From positions 1 to 64,000 of the forward strand of contig CAZDQL010000007.1 of the NCBI GenBank assembly GCA_964507325.1: DNA of 64,000 nt, read 5' to 3'. The position numbers and the translations under genes are program-made. Below, piece by piece: positions 1 through 9,875 of this stretch. The notes below the pieces were generated by a model. That model was given only the letters and a program-made list of their open reading frames with translations. It was not told where the DNA came from and ran no database searches. Positions within the stretch are counted from its first letter, which is position 1; each line of letters opens with the position of its first letter. Source of the stretch: CAZDQL01 sp964507325. Its GTDB lineage: Bacteria > Planctomycetota > UBA1135 > GCA-002686595.

Positions 1-1359
1 CGGCTTCGGCTCCTTCGGCCGCGGCTGTTTGGCCTGCGGCTTGGGCTTCGATTTGGCTCCCCCGCCGCCCCGCCAGATGCGGACCACGTGGGGGACGCTG
101 GTGTCGATCACCCGCGCCGGCCGCGTCCCGCCCGGCGCGGAGGGATCCGCGATCTGGACCACCTTCGTCTCCCACGCGGCGCCGGCGACGCGTGCCGGGA
201 GGTTCTCGGGCACCTCGACGTACTGGAACGAACCTCCGCTCTCGGGGTCGATCGCGCGGAACCCGGTCCCCGCTTGGACCGCCTCGACGATCCGCGGCTT
301 GAAGCCGTAGCGCGCGAGCTCCGCCGCGAGCTCTCGCGCCGACTTCCCTGAGCCGATCTCGACCTGCTCCGGCTCCTCCGCCGGGTGCGGCCACGGCACG
401 ACGAGCGAGACCTGCTCCGGGTCGACCACCTCGATCTCCCGTCCGGTCCCTCGCTCCACGATCTGCTTGCGCTGGAACCCGCCGCCGAGGATCCCCGGCG
501 GCCAGCCCGCGGGCGGGAGCACGTAGGGCTCGCCGTCCTCCCCGGTCACGACGCTCTGCGGGAGCTCGCGCAAGAGGTGCTCGTGCGCTTCGCGCCCCGT
601 CACCACCGTCGAGTCGACGACCTGACCGGGGCCCTGCGATCCGCTCGCGGCGAACAGGCGCGCCATCCGCCGCAGGAGCGCGATCGCGACACCTGCGCCG
701 AAGAGCAGACCCACGAGCGCCGCGACCTGCTGCCAGGTCTCCCGGAGCCCCTCGAGGCCGATTCGGCGCAGGAAGCTCTCGAGGAGCGATTCGGCTTGGC
801 GCTGCTCGGCCTCCGTCGGCTCACGGGCCCCATCCGTGCCGCCCGTCCCTTCGAACGCGCTGCCCTGCCAGTCGGCGACGCTCCACGTCGGATTGGGCGT
901 CACGGGGCGCCCGGTCTCGGCGTCGAGCGCGCCCAGCGAGCGTATTCGCACCTTGCCCTCGACGACGAGGACCCCCACGTCGTCGCGCCGGGCCACGCCG
1001 GTGATCACGATCAACGGTTGATCCGGGAAGCCGTCGTGCTCCCCCGGCTTCGTCATCGCCGTCGCGCGCAACGACCCGCTCGCGTCGATGCTGCCCGTCA
1101 CGTCGCGCGGGAGGGGGAGGTCGAAGAGCGGGTAGTCGACCGTACCGGTGACGCGTCCATCCTCGTGGAGCGTGAGCAGCACCGTCCCCTGGTCCTGCGT
1201 GCGCAGCTCGTCCAGGCGCCCCGCGTACTCGGGATTCGCGAGCCACTCCTCCAGCACGAACCCCTCGTACGATCCGGTGACCTCACCGGTGAGCTGCTGT
1301 GCCCCGCCGCCGACGAGGGACAGCGCAAGGGGTGCGAGGAGCTGAACGAGGCCGTGCAT
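1..1359 (-). CDS. Partial membrane-anchored protein of unknown function, cut by the left edge
   Basis: An open frame of 453 codons begins at an ATG at 1359 and runs off the left end without a stop. GGAGG six bases upstream supports this start. The first 20 or so residues look like a cleavable signal peptide (hydrophobic run ending GGGAQQ). About 190 residues of soluble, probably extracytoplasmic, sequence follow, then one hydrophobic helix near residues 213-232 (QVAALVGLLFGAGVAIALL) flanked by RRM. The rest is polar and becomes Lys/Pro-rich (AKSKPKPQAKQPRPK) at the window edge. I recognise no family. It lies 79 bases downstream of the symporter on the same strand, so co-transcription is plausible. 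Several open frames on the opposite strand (385-1479 and others) are high-GC shadows of it. Confidence 0.7.
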   Translation of the reverse strand, partial: MHGLVQLLAPLALSLVGGGAQQLTGEVTGSYEGFVLEEWLANPEYAGRLDELRTQDQGTVLLTLHEDGRVTGTVDYPLFDLPLPRDVTGSIDASGSLRATAMTKPGEHDGFPDQPLIVITGVARRDDVGVLVVEGKVRIRSLGALDAETGRPVTPNPTWSVADWQGSAFEGTGGTDGAREPTEAEQRQAESLLESFLRRIGLEGLRETWQQVAALVGLLFGAGVAIALLRRMARLFAASGSQGPGQVVDSTVVTGREAHEHLLRELPQSVVTGEDGEPYVLPPAGWPPGILGGGFQRKQIVERGTGREIEVVDPEQVSLVVPWPHPAEEPEQVEIGSGKSARELAAELARYGFKPRIVEAVQAGTGFRAIDPESGGSFQYVEVPENLPARVAGAAWETKVVQIADPSAPGGTRPARVIDTSVPHVVRIWRGGGGAKSKPKPQAKQPRPKEPKP

Positions 1360-1438
1360 CAGAGCCTCCGTAGGGTATCCCATTCCGGGGCTACACCCCA
1401 GCACCCTGCGCCGACCGGTGGCGACGCGTGCGATCGGC

Positions 1439-3013
1439 TCAGCGGAAGACCACGAAGAAGACCGCCACCGCCGCGATGACCGCAGTCCCCGACAGCCACA
1501 CCGCCGGCGCGGTCCGCGTCTCGATCTCCTCGCGCACCGGCAACCGGACCGGGTCCCGCAAGGGGCGCATCGCGGTGGCCAGCCCCAAGACGACGGCGAG
1601 GATCGAGAAGGCGATCAGCACCTGCAGCAGGAAGTGGATCTCGTGCCTATCCTCCGTCTGCTGCAACACCAGGTAGATCGCCGGTCCCAGCACCAGCGCC
1701 AGCGTGCCCGAGAAACGCGGTGCACGCGGCACCCAGACGCCGAAGACGAAGGCCGCCACCACGCCGGGCCAGATGTAGCCCTGGAACTGCTGGATGTACT
1801 GGAACACCCCCCCGAAGCTCGGATCGTCGAGCATCGGCGCGAGGGTACAGCCCACGCTGACGAAGACTGCGATCGACGCGCGTCCGACCCAGGTCAGGCG
1901 CTTGGCGCTCTCCTCACCGCGGTGCAGCAGGCGCTGGTAGATGTCGATCGAGAAGACCGTGGAGGCCGAGTTGAGCATCGAGGCCAGGGAGGAGACCACC
2001 GCCCCCGCGATGGCCGCGAACATGACGCCGCGCAGGCCCGGACCCATCAGCTCACGGATCAGGGTCGGGAAGGCGGCGTCGGGGGTCTTGGCGAGCTCTT
2101 CGGGATAGAGCTGCAGGGCCATCAGCCCCGGCATGACGATCACGAAGGGCACCAGGAGCCACAGGGCGCCGGCGAAGATGACACCGAGTTGGCCCTGCTC
2201 GAGGCTGCGCGCCGCCAGCGAGCGTTGGACGATGAACTGGTTGAGCCCACAGTAGTAGAGCATGACGATCCACATGCCGCCGGCCACGCCGGTCCACGGC
2301 AGGTCGGGATTGTCGTGGGGCAGGATCATGTGCAGCCGGTCGGCGTTGACCGCGCTGAAGTGGCTCCAGCCGCCCGCTTCGGAGAGCCCCAGCGCGAAGA
2401 CCAGTCCACCTCCCACGAGCAGCGCAGTGCCCAAGAAGAGGTCCGCGTAGGCCACCGCCCGCAGCCCGCCGATAGCGGTGTAGACGGCGGCCAAGAGCCC
2501 CATGATCAGAGCGCCTCGCCCCAGCGGGATGTCGAAGATCGTGCGCAGGACCACGCCGCCGGAGTACAGCACCGCGGTCAGCAGGACGACGACGTAGATC
2601 GCCACCGTCAGGATCGCCATGATCGCCCGGGCGCTGGGGTCGAAGCGGTACTCGAGGAACTCCGGGATGGTCGAGATGCCGGCGCGCAGGAACTTCGGCA
2701 GGAGCGTCCAGGCGACGACCACGATGCCGACCGAGCCCACCAGCTGCCAGGCGCTGACCGCCAGGCCCGTACCCCCGGCGGCGTTGCCCGCCATGCCGAC
2801 CATCTGCTCGGTGGAGATGTTGGCCGCGACGATCGACAGGCCGATGATCGGCCAGGTCAGGCTGCGACCCCCGAGGAAGAAGTCCGCGCCCTCCCCTCGA
2901 CCGCGGCTCTTCCACAGGGCGAAGGCGATGGTGACGAGCATGAAGCCGACGAGGACGACGAGGTCGAGGTCGCCGAGGCCGAAGTCGGTTTCGTTGGCGT
3001 TGCGTGTGAGCAA
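1439..3013 (-). CDS. Sodium/solute symporter, SGLT type (SSS family)
   Basis: This is a multi-pass LeuT-fold symporter of about 524 residues, expected to couple sodium entry to uptake of a sugar or related solute across the inner membrane. Family hallmarks are visible: the early GGRSLTWPIIGLSIVAANIS segment followed by EQMVGMAG, as in bacterial sodium/galactose transporters, a YTAIGGLRAV segment, and SSLASMLNSASTVFSIDIY, which carries the serines of the conserved sodium site. The reading frame continues open far upstream across the sulfatase, but that part is antisense. The best start is a TTG at 3013, which keeps the whole first membrane helix; the first ATG, at 2941, would cut it. No clear Shine-Dalgarno precedes the TTG, so the start is uncertain. 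It is divergent from the sulfatase/lyase pair, suggesting import of their products. Substrate is inferred only. Confidence 0.88.
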   Translation of the reverse strand: MLTRNANETDFGLGDLDLVVLVGFMLVTIAFALWKSRGRGEGADFFLGGRSLTWPIIGLSIVAANISTEQMVGMAGNAAGGTGLAVSAWQLVGSVGIVVVAWTLLPKFLRAGISTIPEFLEYRFDPSARAIMAILTVAIYVVVLLTAVLYSGGVVLRTIFDIPLGRGALIMGLLAAVYTAIGGLRAVAYADLFLGTALLVGGGLVFALGLSEAGGWSHFSAVNADRLHMILPHDNPDLPWTGVAGGMWIVMLYYCGLNQFIVQRSLAARSLEQGQLGVIFAGALWLLVPFVIVMPGLMALQLYPEELAKTPDAAFPTLIRELMGPGLRGVMFAAIAGAVVSSLASMLNSASTVFSIDIYQRLLHRGEESAKRLTWVGRASIAVFVSVGCTLAPMLDDPSFGGVFQYIQQFQGYIWPGVVAAFVFGVWVPRAPRFSGTLALVLGPAIYLVLQQTEDRHEIHFLLQVLIAFSILAVVLGLATAMRPLRDPVRLPVREEIETRTAPAVWLSGTAVIAAVAVFFVVFR

Positions 3014-3112
3014 GGCAGGGGCTTTCAGGGAATGGGCTGAATGCTGCGCGCCGCGTCCAGGCGCAGGATCAGAAGTGTTGATTGCGCGGGTGGCGAGAGG
3101 GATCCTACCGAC

Positions 3113-4588
3113 ATGCGGAGACCTTCTGCTCGAAGAAGCGAGCGATTGAGGCGCGCCGTCCTGGCCCTGGCCTGCGCGGGGATCATCGCCGCGCTCCCGG
3201 CGTGCGCGTCGCCGGGCCACCCGGCGCGGGAGTGGCCGAACGTGCTCTTCCTCATCGCCGACGACCTGTCGTCGTTCGCCCTCTCCTCCTACGGGAACGA
3301 GCAGTGCTCGACGCCCAACATCGATCGCCTGGCGCGGCGCGGGGTGCGCTTCGAGCGCGCCTACTGCCAGTTCCCGGTCTGCGGTCCGTCCCGCGCGGCC
3401 CTGATGTCGGGGCTCTACCCGCAGACGATCCGTGTGCTCTCGAACGGGAATTCCGGGAAGCTCGGCCAGGCGCTCGCGGGGCGCCCGACCCTCGGGGAGC
3501 ACTTCATCGCCCACGGCTACTACAGCGCGCGGGTCAGCAAGATCTACCACATGCGCGTCCCCGGGGACATCACCGCGGGGGTCGACGGACCGGACCACCG
3601 CCCCTCGTGGACGGAGCGCTTCAACTGCCAGGGGCCGGAGTGGGGGACAGCCGGCGCGCACGAGATGCTCTCCAACGAGAAGCTGAAGCGCGATCCCGAC
3701 AAGCACTACGGGCTCGGGTTCGGCACCGCGTTCTACGCGGTGCGCGCGTCGCCCGACGCGGCGCGTCAGCCCGACGCGCTGGCCGCGGACAAGGCGATCG
3801 AGCTCCTGCGGCGGCACGGCGACGAGCCCTTCTTCCTGGCGGTCGGCTTCGTGCGCCCGCACGTTCCGCTGGTCGCTCCGGAGTCCTACTACGATCCCTA
3901 TCCGCCGCAGCGCATGCTGCTCGCGCCGCGTGTGGACGGGGACTGGGACGACATCCCCGCAGCGGGCGTCCCGCACTACACCTCCAAGCGACGCGGCCTG
4001 GAGGACCCCGGGACGCAGCGCAAGGTCCTCAGCGCGTACTACGCCTCGGTGGCCTTCATGGACGAGCAGGTCGGTCGCGTGCTGGACGAGCTGGAGGCCC
4101 TGGGCCTGGCAGAGGACACGATCGTCGTCTTCACCTCCGACCACGGCTACCACCTGGGCGAGCACGACTTCTGGCAGAAGCTCTCGCTGCACGAGGAGTC
4201 CGCCCGCATCCCGCTCCTGATCGCGGCCCCCGGCCTCGACCCGGGCGAGTCCGATGCGCTGGTGGAGCAGATCGACCTCTACCCGACCTTGGCCGAGCTC
4301 GCGGGCCTGCCGGTTCCCCGGCACTGCCAGGGAGAGAGTCTGGCGCGGCTCTGCGCGGGCTCCACCACCAGCGTGCGCGAGGCCGCGTACACGACGAACA
4401 AGAGGGGCCACCTCCTGCGCACCGAGCGCTGGGCCTACATGCAGTACGAGGACGGGGAAGCGGAGCTCTACGACATGCTCGCCGATCCGGGACAGTTCAC
4501 GAACCTGGCGCTCGAGCCGGAGCACGAAGCGACGGTGGCGGCTTTGGCGCGCGAGCTGCAGGCGAAGCTGGATAGGCTGGTGCCATGA
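3113..4588 (+). CDS. Sulfatase lipoprotein, iduronate-2-sulfatase-like
   Basis: This is a secreted formylglycine-dependent sulfatase of 491 residues. The chosen ATG at 3113 gives a clean lipoprotein signal (hydrophobic run ending ALPAC); an upstream ATG at 3041 would add a non-signal extension. The CGPSR motif at about residue 90 is the formylglycine site (canonical CxPSR), preceded by the metal-binding DD in LFLIADDLSS. Later come FVRPHVPLVAPESYYDPYPP, typical of the iduronate-2-sulfatase branch, and TSDHGYHLGEHDFW with further metal ligands. Length and motifs are complete, so it should be active if matured. Its stop overlaps the start of the BNR-type gene by ATGA, indicating one transcript and a shared sulfated substrate. 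Iduronate or a related sulfated uronate is a family-based guess. Confidence 0.92.
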   Translation: MRRPSARRSERLRRAVLALACAGIIAALPACASPGHPAREWPNVLFLIADDLSSFALSSYGNEQCSTPNIDRLARRGVRFERAYCQFPVCGPSRAALMSGLYPQTIRVLSNGNSGKLGQALAGRPTLGEHFIAHGYYSARVSKIYHMRVPGDITAGVDGPDHRPSWTERFNCQGPEWGTAGAHEMLSNEKLKRDPDKHYGLGFGTAFYAVRASPDAARQPDALAADKAIELLRRHGDEPFFLAVGFVRPHVPLVAPESYYDPYPPQRMLLAPRVDGDWDDIPAAGVPHYTSKRRGLEDPGTQRKVLSAYYASVAFMDEQVGRVLDELEALGLAEDTIVVFTSDHGYHLGEHDFWQKLSLHEESARIPLLIAAPGLDPGESDALVEQIDLYPTLAELAGLPVPRHCQGESLARLCAGSTTSVREAAYTTNKRGHLLRTERWAYMQYEDGEAELYDMLADPGQFTNLALEPEHEATVAALARELQAKLDRLVP

Positions 4589-5931
4589 GATCCGCCGTAT
4601 TCATCCTGTTCGCGCTGTTGGCTTGCTCCTCTGACGGCCCCGCGCAGACCTACCGCGTCGCCGAGCGGTTGACGATCGACACGGTGCCCTCCTGGTTCCC
4701 GGTCGGTTTCTGCCTGCTCACCCACGGAGAGCGCCAGTACGTGGCGTACTACGACGCGGAGCATCGGATGAAGGTGGCCGTGCGCGACCTCGGGGAGGAG
4801 GAGTGGCACAAGGTCACGCTGCCGAGCGAGGTCGGGTGGGACAGCCACAACTACCTGACCCTGGCGCTGGATTCGCGCGGCGAGCTGCACCTCTCCGGGA
4901 ACATGCACTGCGACCCCCTGATCTACTTCCGGACGTCGCAGGCCGGGGAGATCGACAGCTTCGAGCGCAAGCCGATGCTCGGCAGGCAGGAGCAGCGCTG
5001 CACCTACCCGCGCTTCCTCCGGGATGCGGCCGGCACCCTGCTCTTCACCTACCGCGACGGAGGGAGCGGGAACGGCAGACGCTTCTACAACGCCTACGAC
5101 CCCGAGAGGCGGAGCTGGTCACGCTTCCTCGCCACGCCGCTCTTCGACGGTGGGGGGGAGCGCAACGCCTACCCCCACCCGATCGTGCGCGGGCCCGACG
5201 GGCTCTTCCACGTCGTCTGGGTCTGGCGCGACACGCCCGACTGCGCCACGAACCACGACCTCTCCTATGCGCGCAGCCGGGACCTGAAGCGCTGGGAGGC
5301 CGCGGACGGAACGCCGGTCGAGCTCCCCCTGACCCTGGAGCAGACGGCGCTCACCGTCGATCCGATCCCCTCCCACGGGGGGATCATCAACGGCTGCCAA
5401 CGCCTCGTCTTCGATCGGCGGGGCCGTCCGATGATCTCCTACCACAAGGCCGACGAAGAGGGTCACATGCAGATCTTCGTGACCCGCTTCGAGGAGGGGG
5501 GCTGGAAGTCGAGGGCCGTGACCCAGTGGGAGCAGGTGGTCACCTTCGGTGGCAAGGGGGCGATGCCCTTCATCGGGATCCGCATCTCCGGGCTCGAGCC
5601 GGTGGAGCCCGACCTGTGGACCCTCACCTACCGGCACCGCGACCACGGCTCGGGCCGCCTCTACCTGCGCGAGGACACGCTGGAGCCGGTGGAGGGACCC
5701 GCGGACACCGCCTCCCCGCTGCCCCCGGAGCTCCGGCAACCGAGCCTCGAGTTCGAGGGGATGCGCGTCAAGCTCGCTCACGACAGCGGGGAAGCGACCG
5801 AGCCCGGAGTGCAGTACGTCCTGCGCTGGGAGACCCTCCCCCCGAACCACGACCGGCGCCGGGAGCCACCACTGCCCCCGGCGAGTCCGCTGGAGCTGGT
5901 GAAGCTGGTCCTCCAGTCCGAGGGTGACTAG
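4585..5931 (+). CDS. BNR_4 family secreted protein related to PL24/PL25-type ulvan lyases
   Basis: The protein has 448 residues with a signal peptide (MRSAVFILFALLACSSDGPAQ, possibly a lipoprotein at LLAC). The body matches the seven-bladed BNR_4 propeller family: PVGFCLLTHGERQYVAYYDA, GWDSHNY, LSGNMHCDP, TYPRF, FTYRDGGSGNGRRFYNAYD and ISYHKADEEG. These conserved blocks are shared with PL24-type ulvan lyases, which cleave rhamnose-3-sulfate/uronate linkages; most family members are uncharacterised. It overlaps the sulfatase stop by ATGA and so is translationally coupled to it. A polysaccharide lyase acting on a sulfated uronate-containing glycan fits this pairing, but I cannot verify catalytic residues by alignment. 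It ends convergently with the WD40 gene: both stops share the bases CTAG at 5928-5931, leaving no room for a separate terminator. Confidence 0.8.
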   Translation: MRSAVFILFALLACSSDGPAQTYRVAERLTIDTVPSWFPVGFCLLTHGERQYVAYYDAEHRMKVAVRDLGEEEWHKVTLPSEVGWDSHNYLTLALDSRGELHLSGNMHCDPLIYFRTSQAGEIDSFERKPMLGRQEQRCTYPRFLRDAAGTLLFTYRDGGSGNGRRFYNAYDPERRSWSRFLATPLFDGGGERNAYPHPIVRGPDGLFHVVWVWRDTPDCATNHDLSYARSRDLKRWEAADGTPVELPLTLEQTALTVDPIPSHGGIINGCQRLVFDRRGRPMISYHKADEEGHMQIFVTRFEEGGWKSRAVTQWEQVVTFGGKGAMPFIGIRISGLEPVEPDLWTLTYRHRDHGSGRLYLREDTLEPVEGPADTASPLPPELRQPSLEFEGMRVKLAHDSGEATEPGVQYVLRWETLPPNHDRRREPPLPPASPLELVKLVLQSEGD

Positions 5932-8900
5932 CGACGCTCGACCAGGCGACCGTCCTCGATCGTCCACCCGAGTCGGGGCTCCCACCTCCGGCGCAGAGCG
6001 GAGGGGTCTCCCTCGAGCCGCACCGGGCCGGGGTCGTTCACGTCCATCACGACCGGTTCGGCGGGGTGACGGTCCACGCGCAGGGCGATCACGACTCGGC
6101 CGTCCTCCAGGAAGGCCTCGGCGTCCACGAAGGGAGCGCCGAGGGGGCGGCGGCGAGTGCCCAGGTGACGGATCCCCGTCTCCTCGACGAGTATCAGGTG
6201 CGTGTAGACCAGATCGTCCACCCGCAGTAGGTCCTCTGAAGCGTGGAAGTCGAGGACTTCGCGGGGGTAAGTCAGGCTGTAGTTGGATCGGCTTTTCCAC
6301 AGCGTTTCGCCCGCCACCAGATCGACGACTCGATGGCTGTCGCTCCAGCTGTCGCTCCGATTGGCGGTAGCTGCCCAGCCCCCTTCTGCATCCAGACTCA
6401 AGGCCCGGGGCCAACCCTCCAGGGACTCGCCGACGGCCTGCTTCGTTCGAGGGTCGACGATGTGGAGGCTGTCGAGGTCTCCGACGACGAGCATGGGCGG
6501 ATCCCCGACGAACCCGAGGTCGGTGACCTGCCCGTGTCCCCGAAACTGCCCAGGGAGTCCCAGAGCGCCACGGCCACTCACAGACCAGACATCGACGCTG
6601 CCATTGGGCCGGGCTACCGCGAAGTGCTCTCCCTTGGCATCCCATGCGCCGAGAAGGATGTTGGGCAGGCGCGGTCGGGGGAACAGGTCCTGTTTCCCCA
6701 CGAACTCCCCCCCAAGTGTGAGAGTGTCCACCTGACCATCGTCGTAGACGATCGTCCAGGTCCCTGCAGGTTGCCAACAGATCGCGGCTGCCGGGCGGGC
6801 AAGGGAGAGCATCTGCTGCGTATCGCCTTTTTCGTTCACTTGATGGACCACTCCGTCGCCCGTCGCAGCCACGATGCGATCATCTGGTCCGATAGTGAGG
6901 GCTAGAACAGGTGTCCGGAATTGCGCTAGCTCGGTCACACTGAGACGGTCTCTCAAGCCGATCGCGCATACTCGCCCGCCCTCGCCGCCCACGACGGCTA
7001 GGTCAGCCTCCACATCGAGCAGCAGTGAAGAGACCGACTCGACCCCCGGGTCGTAGTTGGCTACCTCCCGGCGGCGCCCCAAGTCAAACAGGACGATTCG
7101 GTCATCTCGGACGCACAACGCGCGGTTCCCATCGATCGCCAGAGGTGTTCTCACACCTGAGGCCCACATGTGCATCGAGTCGTTGATCCAGACCAAGTTC
7201 TCGGGCGACCCGACCTTGCCCACGTGGATCAGGCCGTCATCCCGCAGGAGGCCCAGCAGGTTCCCATCACGATCGAGAGCCAGAGCGCTCGGTTCGGCCC
7301 TGGGCCGCATCGGCTCGGTCGACTCCGTCCAGGTCCCATGAGGTCCGGTCAGCCGCACTTCGTCGAACCCAGCCGGTAGGTAGGCCCCTACCCCCTTCCC
7401 CCCAGCAGCAGCCAACCCGGCGGCTCCTCCCGGAAGAGAGCGGGCCTGGTCGGGCAACGCCGGGTCCCCATTCCGTTCCCAGAATTCCAGTTGCCCCACC
7501 GCACCTAGGGTCGCCACGCGGCGGCCGTCAGGGGTCACTGCAAGGACGTCGAGCTCGACCCCCTCGGGCGCGAAGGTCTCGGGCGCCGCAGGTGAGGGGG
7601 CGAGGGATAGGGGAACTGATTCGGTCCGCTCGGTCCTTTCGGAGAACACCAACCAGCGGCCAGTCGAGTCCAGGTTGGCAACCAGGACGGCGCCCTCTCG
7701 AGCTGGAAAGCTCGAGCTGGTTCCAGCCTCGGTATCCAGGACCCAGGCTCGGCCGTCCTCGGCAAGGGTCACTGCTTTCCCTCCGCGCAACCAGAGGGGG
7801 CCCGGGTTCAGGGCCTCAGGGAGCCTGGTGCGTTGCGGAATTCTGTCAGCCTCCCAGAGCCATAGGCTGCTCTCGTCCTGCACCAACACGGCTTGCCCGG
7901 CCACGTCCATCACCACCTCGCGCCAGCCGTACGGTGGCGCGAACGTGGAAAGCAACTCCCTCGTGCGCAGGTCGATGAGCTCCAGAGCATCTCTTCGTCG
8001 AAGAACGAGCCGTCTCCCCTCCCAATCGACAGCGCAGATTTGACAGTCATGGAATGCCTGGTAGTGCGCAGCTGGTCCAAAAGCCCCTAATGGTGCGATG
8101 GAGGCGGAATGGGGGCTCCACTCCAACCAGGCAGTTCCCCCTTCCACTAATCGTCCGGGGTCGTTGGGACCCAGGGGCAGTCCGTACACGACATCCTGTC
8201 TCCAATTCCAGCACCAGAACGAGAAGTGGCCCCGTGTCACCAACAGCTCCCCCGACAAGTCGGTGACCTGCACACCAGCTTCCAGGATCGGTCCTGCGAG
8301 CCGCCGGCCATCCACGCCGAAGACCCACACCTGCCCGTCATCTGTGTTTAGTGCGAAGTTGGCTTCGCGGGGATCGAAGACCACATGCCGCACGGTCTGA
8401 TCAAGACCAAGGTCGCGGCGCTCTCCAGTCTCCAAGTCCAGCACCCAAGTCCTATGGGTGGCCCAGCGCAGCACGAGACCGTTCTCGGATCTGTCCACTA
8501 GGGGCGTGCGCGTCGCGATCGGAACTCGTGGAGGAGGTGTCTCGGAGATGTCCCAGACACGGATCAACCCGTGCACACTGCCCGTGACAACCGTGCGCGC
8601 ATCGCTGGCAATCTCCACCAGGTCGACTCTCTCTCCGTGGTGCAGTGGTGACGCGGCTAAGCGGCCAGTCCTCATGTCCAGTATCAGGAGACTGTCCCCC
8701 TCCCCTCCCAATGCGCAACGGGACCCGTCAGCGGTCAGCGCCATGGGCGCATGGTGCGACCTGTCCTGGGCCCATGCGCCCAGGTCGCTCCATGCCCGTG
8801 ACCGGCTAACGAGCGCCCCGGTCTCGACATCCCAGACGCATGTTTGCCCGTGGCCCGCAGCCGCTATCATCCCGTCAGGACGGAAGGCCAGGGACTGGGG

Positions 8901-9776
8901 CCGGGAATCCCCCACCCAGAATCGGCGTGGATCCAGCTGGCCCGCTTCGAGATCGAATAGGTGCAACCAGTTGCCGGCTACGGCGAGCAGCCCGCCGCGA
9001 GGATCGAACGCGAACACCCTGTTGCGCTCCGACCGCCCAAGGTCCACCGCCAAGATCCCGTCACGTGACCAGAGCAGGTCGTCGCACAACAGGTATTGCC
9101 CAGAGGGACCGAATCCCAGGCAGCCAAGGAAATCCACTGCGTGGGGACCAGAGAGCAACACGTTCTCCTCAAGGTCCCAGATAGTCAGAGATTCACCCCT
9201 AGGGCCTCCACCGACGAGCGCGAGAGTCTCGCCCGTCGCATCGACGACCGCACGTATGGCGTAATGCCCTTCGTCCAATTCGACGCCAGCCACCACCCGG
9301 CCCGTGGTGGTTTCGCGTACGATCACCCGTTCTCGACCGCGGACGCCCCCTCGATCTTGATCGACCGTAGCCACGAAGCGGTCACCCTCCGAAACAGCGG
9401 GGTCTGCCGCGTCACGCGCCGTCCAAAGGAGCGCGCCGTTGGTCGCATCCCAAGCGCGCAGTTCCTCATTGCTGCCAGAAGTCAGAAGCAGTCGTCCATC
9501 CGCGCTCAATTCGAGCCACTGGAGGTAAGGCACATGCCCATGCTGCATCGTCACCCTCACTCCTTCACGCGTCGCGGCCAGCCGACCGAGCTCCCGGCGA
9601 CGCCTGTCGCTCTCCTCCAACTCGAGTGCGCGCAACCAGGCCAGCATCTCGGCGTCGGTCTCCCCGGAGCTGGCCATTTCCAGGGCCACCCGATCCCACT
9701 CCGCCGCCCTGTGTGCGGGCAACTCCTGGGCCCCCAGCGACGCACAGAACAGCAGCATGAAGGCAGGTGACGTCAT
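5928..9776 (-). CDS. Large secreted WD40-type beta-propeller protein
   Basis: The protein has 1282 residues with a signal peptide (MTSPAFMLLFCASLGAQ). A charged helical region follows (about residues 20-75), then many degenerate WD40/quinoprotein-like repeats. Examples are LELSADGRLLLTSGSNEE with LRAWDATNGALLW, TCVWDVETGALVS, and VVTGSVHGLIRVWDIS. There is enough length for about two or three propellers. No kinase or other enzymatic domain is visible, so a scaffold or binding role outside the cytoplasm is most likely. It lies 99 bases downstream of the GH78 gene on the same strand and may be co-transcribed. By eye its third codon positions are less strongly G/C than those of its neighbours; this was not computed. 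The function is unknown. Confidence 0.85.
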   Translation of the reverse strand: MTSPAFMLLFCASLGAQELPAHRAAEWDRVALEMASSGETDAEMLAWLRALELEESDRRRRELGRLAATREGVRVTMQHGHVPYLQWLELSADGRLLLTSGSNEELRAWDATNGALLWTARDAADPAVSEGDRFVATVDQDRGGVRGRERVIVRETTTGRVVAGVELDEGHYAIRAVVDATGETLALVGGGPRGESLTIWDLEENVLLSGPHAVDFLGCLGFGPSGQYLLCDDLLWSRDGILAVDLGRSERNRVFAFDPRGGLLAVAGNWLHLFDLEAGQLDPRRFWVGDSRPQSLAFRPDGMIAAAGHGQTCVWDVETGALVSRSRAWSDLGAWAQDRSHHAPMALTADGSRCALGGEGDSLLILDMRTGRLAASPLHHGERVDLVEIASDARTVVTGSVHGLIRVWDISETPPPRVPIATRTPLVDRSENGLVLRWATHRTWVLDLETGERRDLGLDQTVRHVVFDPREANFALNTDDGQVWVFGVDGRRLAGPILEAGVQVTDLSGELLVTRGHFSFWCWNWRQDVVYGLPLGPNDPGRLVEGGTAWLEWSPHSASIAPLGAFGPAAHYQAFHDCQICAVDWEGRRLVLRRRDALELIDLRTRELLSTFAPPYGWREVVMDVAGQAVLVQDESSLWLWEADRIPQRTRLPEALNPGPLWLRGGKAVTLAEDGRAWVLDTEAGTSSSFPAREGAVLVANLDSTGRWLVFSERTERTESVPLSLAPSPAAPETFAPEGVELDVLAVTPDGRRVATLGAVGQLEFWERNGDPALPDQARSLPGGAAGLAAAGGKGVGAYLPAGFDEVRLTGPHGTWTESTEPMRPRAEPSALALDRDGNLLGLLRDDGLIHVGKVGSPENLVWINDSMHMWASGVRTPLAIDGNRALCVRDDRIVLFDLGRRREVANYDPGVESVSSLLLDVEADLAVVGGEGGRVCAIGLRDRLSVTELAQFRTPVLALTIGPDDRIVAATGDGVVHQVNEKGDTQQMLSLARPAAAICWQPAGTWTIVYDDGQVDTLTLGGEFVGKQDLFPRPRLPNILLGAWDAKGEHFAVARPNGSVDVWSVSGRGALGLPGQFRGHGQVTDLGFVGDPPMLVVGDLDSLHIVDPRTKQAVGESLEGWPRALSLDAEGGWAATANRSDSWSDSHRVVDLVAGETLWKSRSNYSLTYPREVLDFHASEDLLRVDDLVYTHLILVEETGIRHLGTRRRPLGAPFVDAEAFLEDGRVVIALRVDRHPAEPVVMDVNDPGPVRLEGDPSALRRRWEPRLGWTIEDGRLVERR

Positions 9777-9875
9777 GGGGCGACACTCGACGACTACTCA
9801 TACCACGCAGCCTGGGCGGAGTGACCGATTCCAGGTCCTGCGCTTCGCCAACACCCTCCTGGTGGCAGATCGAGG

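Noticed and set aside
385..1479. 364-codon plus-strand open frame at the left edge
   Set aside because: Antisense to a minus-strand gene with signal peptide, Shine-Dalgarno and a membrane helix; the plus frame is Arg/His/Asp-rich without features.
3014..4525. Long minus-strand open extension of the symporter frame across the sulfatase
   Set aside because: It is antisense to a sulfatase with complete family motifs, is Arg/Val-rich without domains, and precedes the first membrane helix of the symporter.
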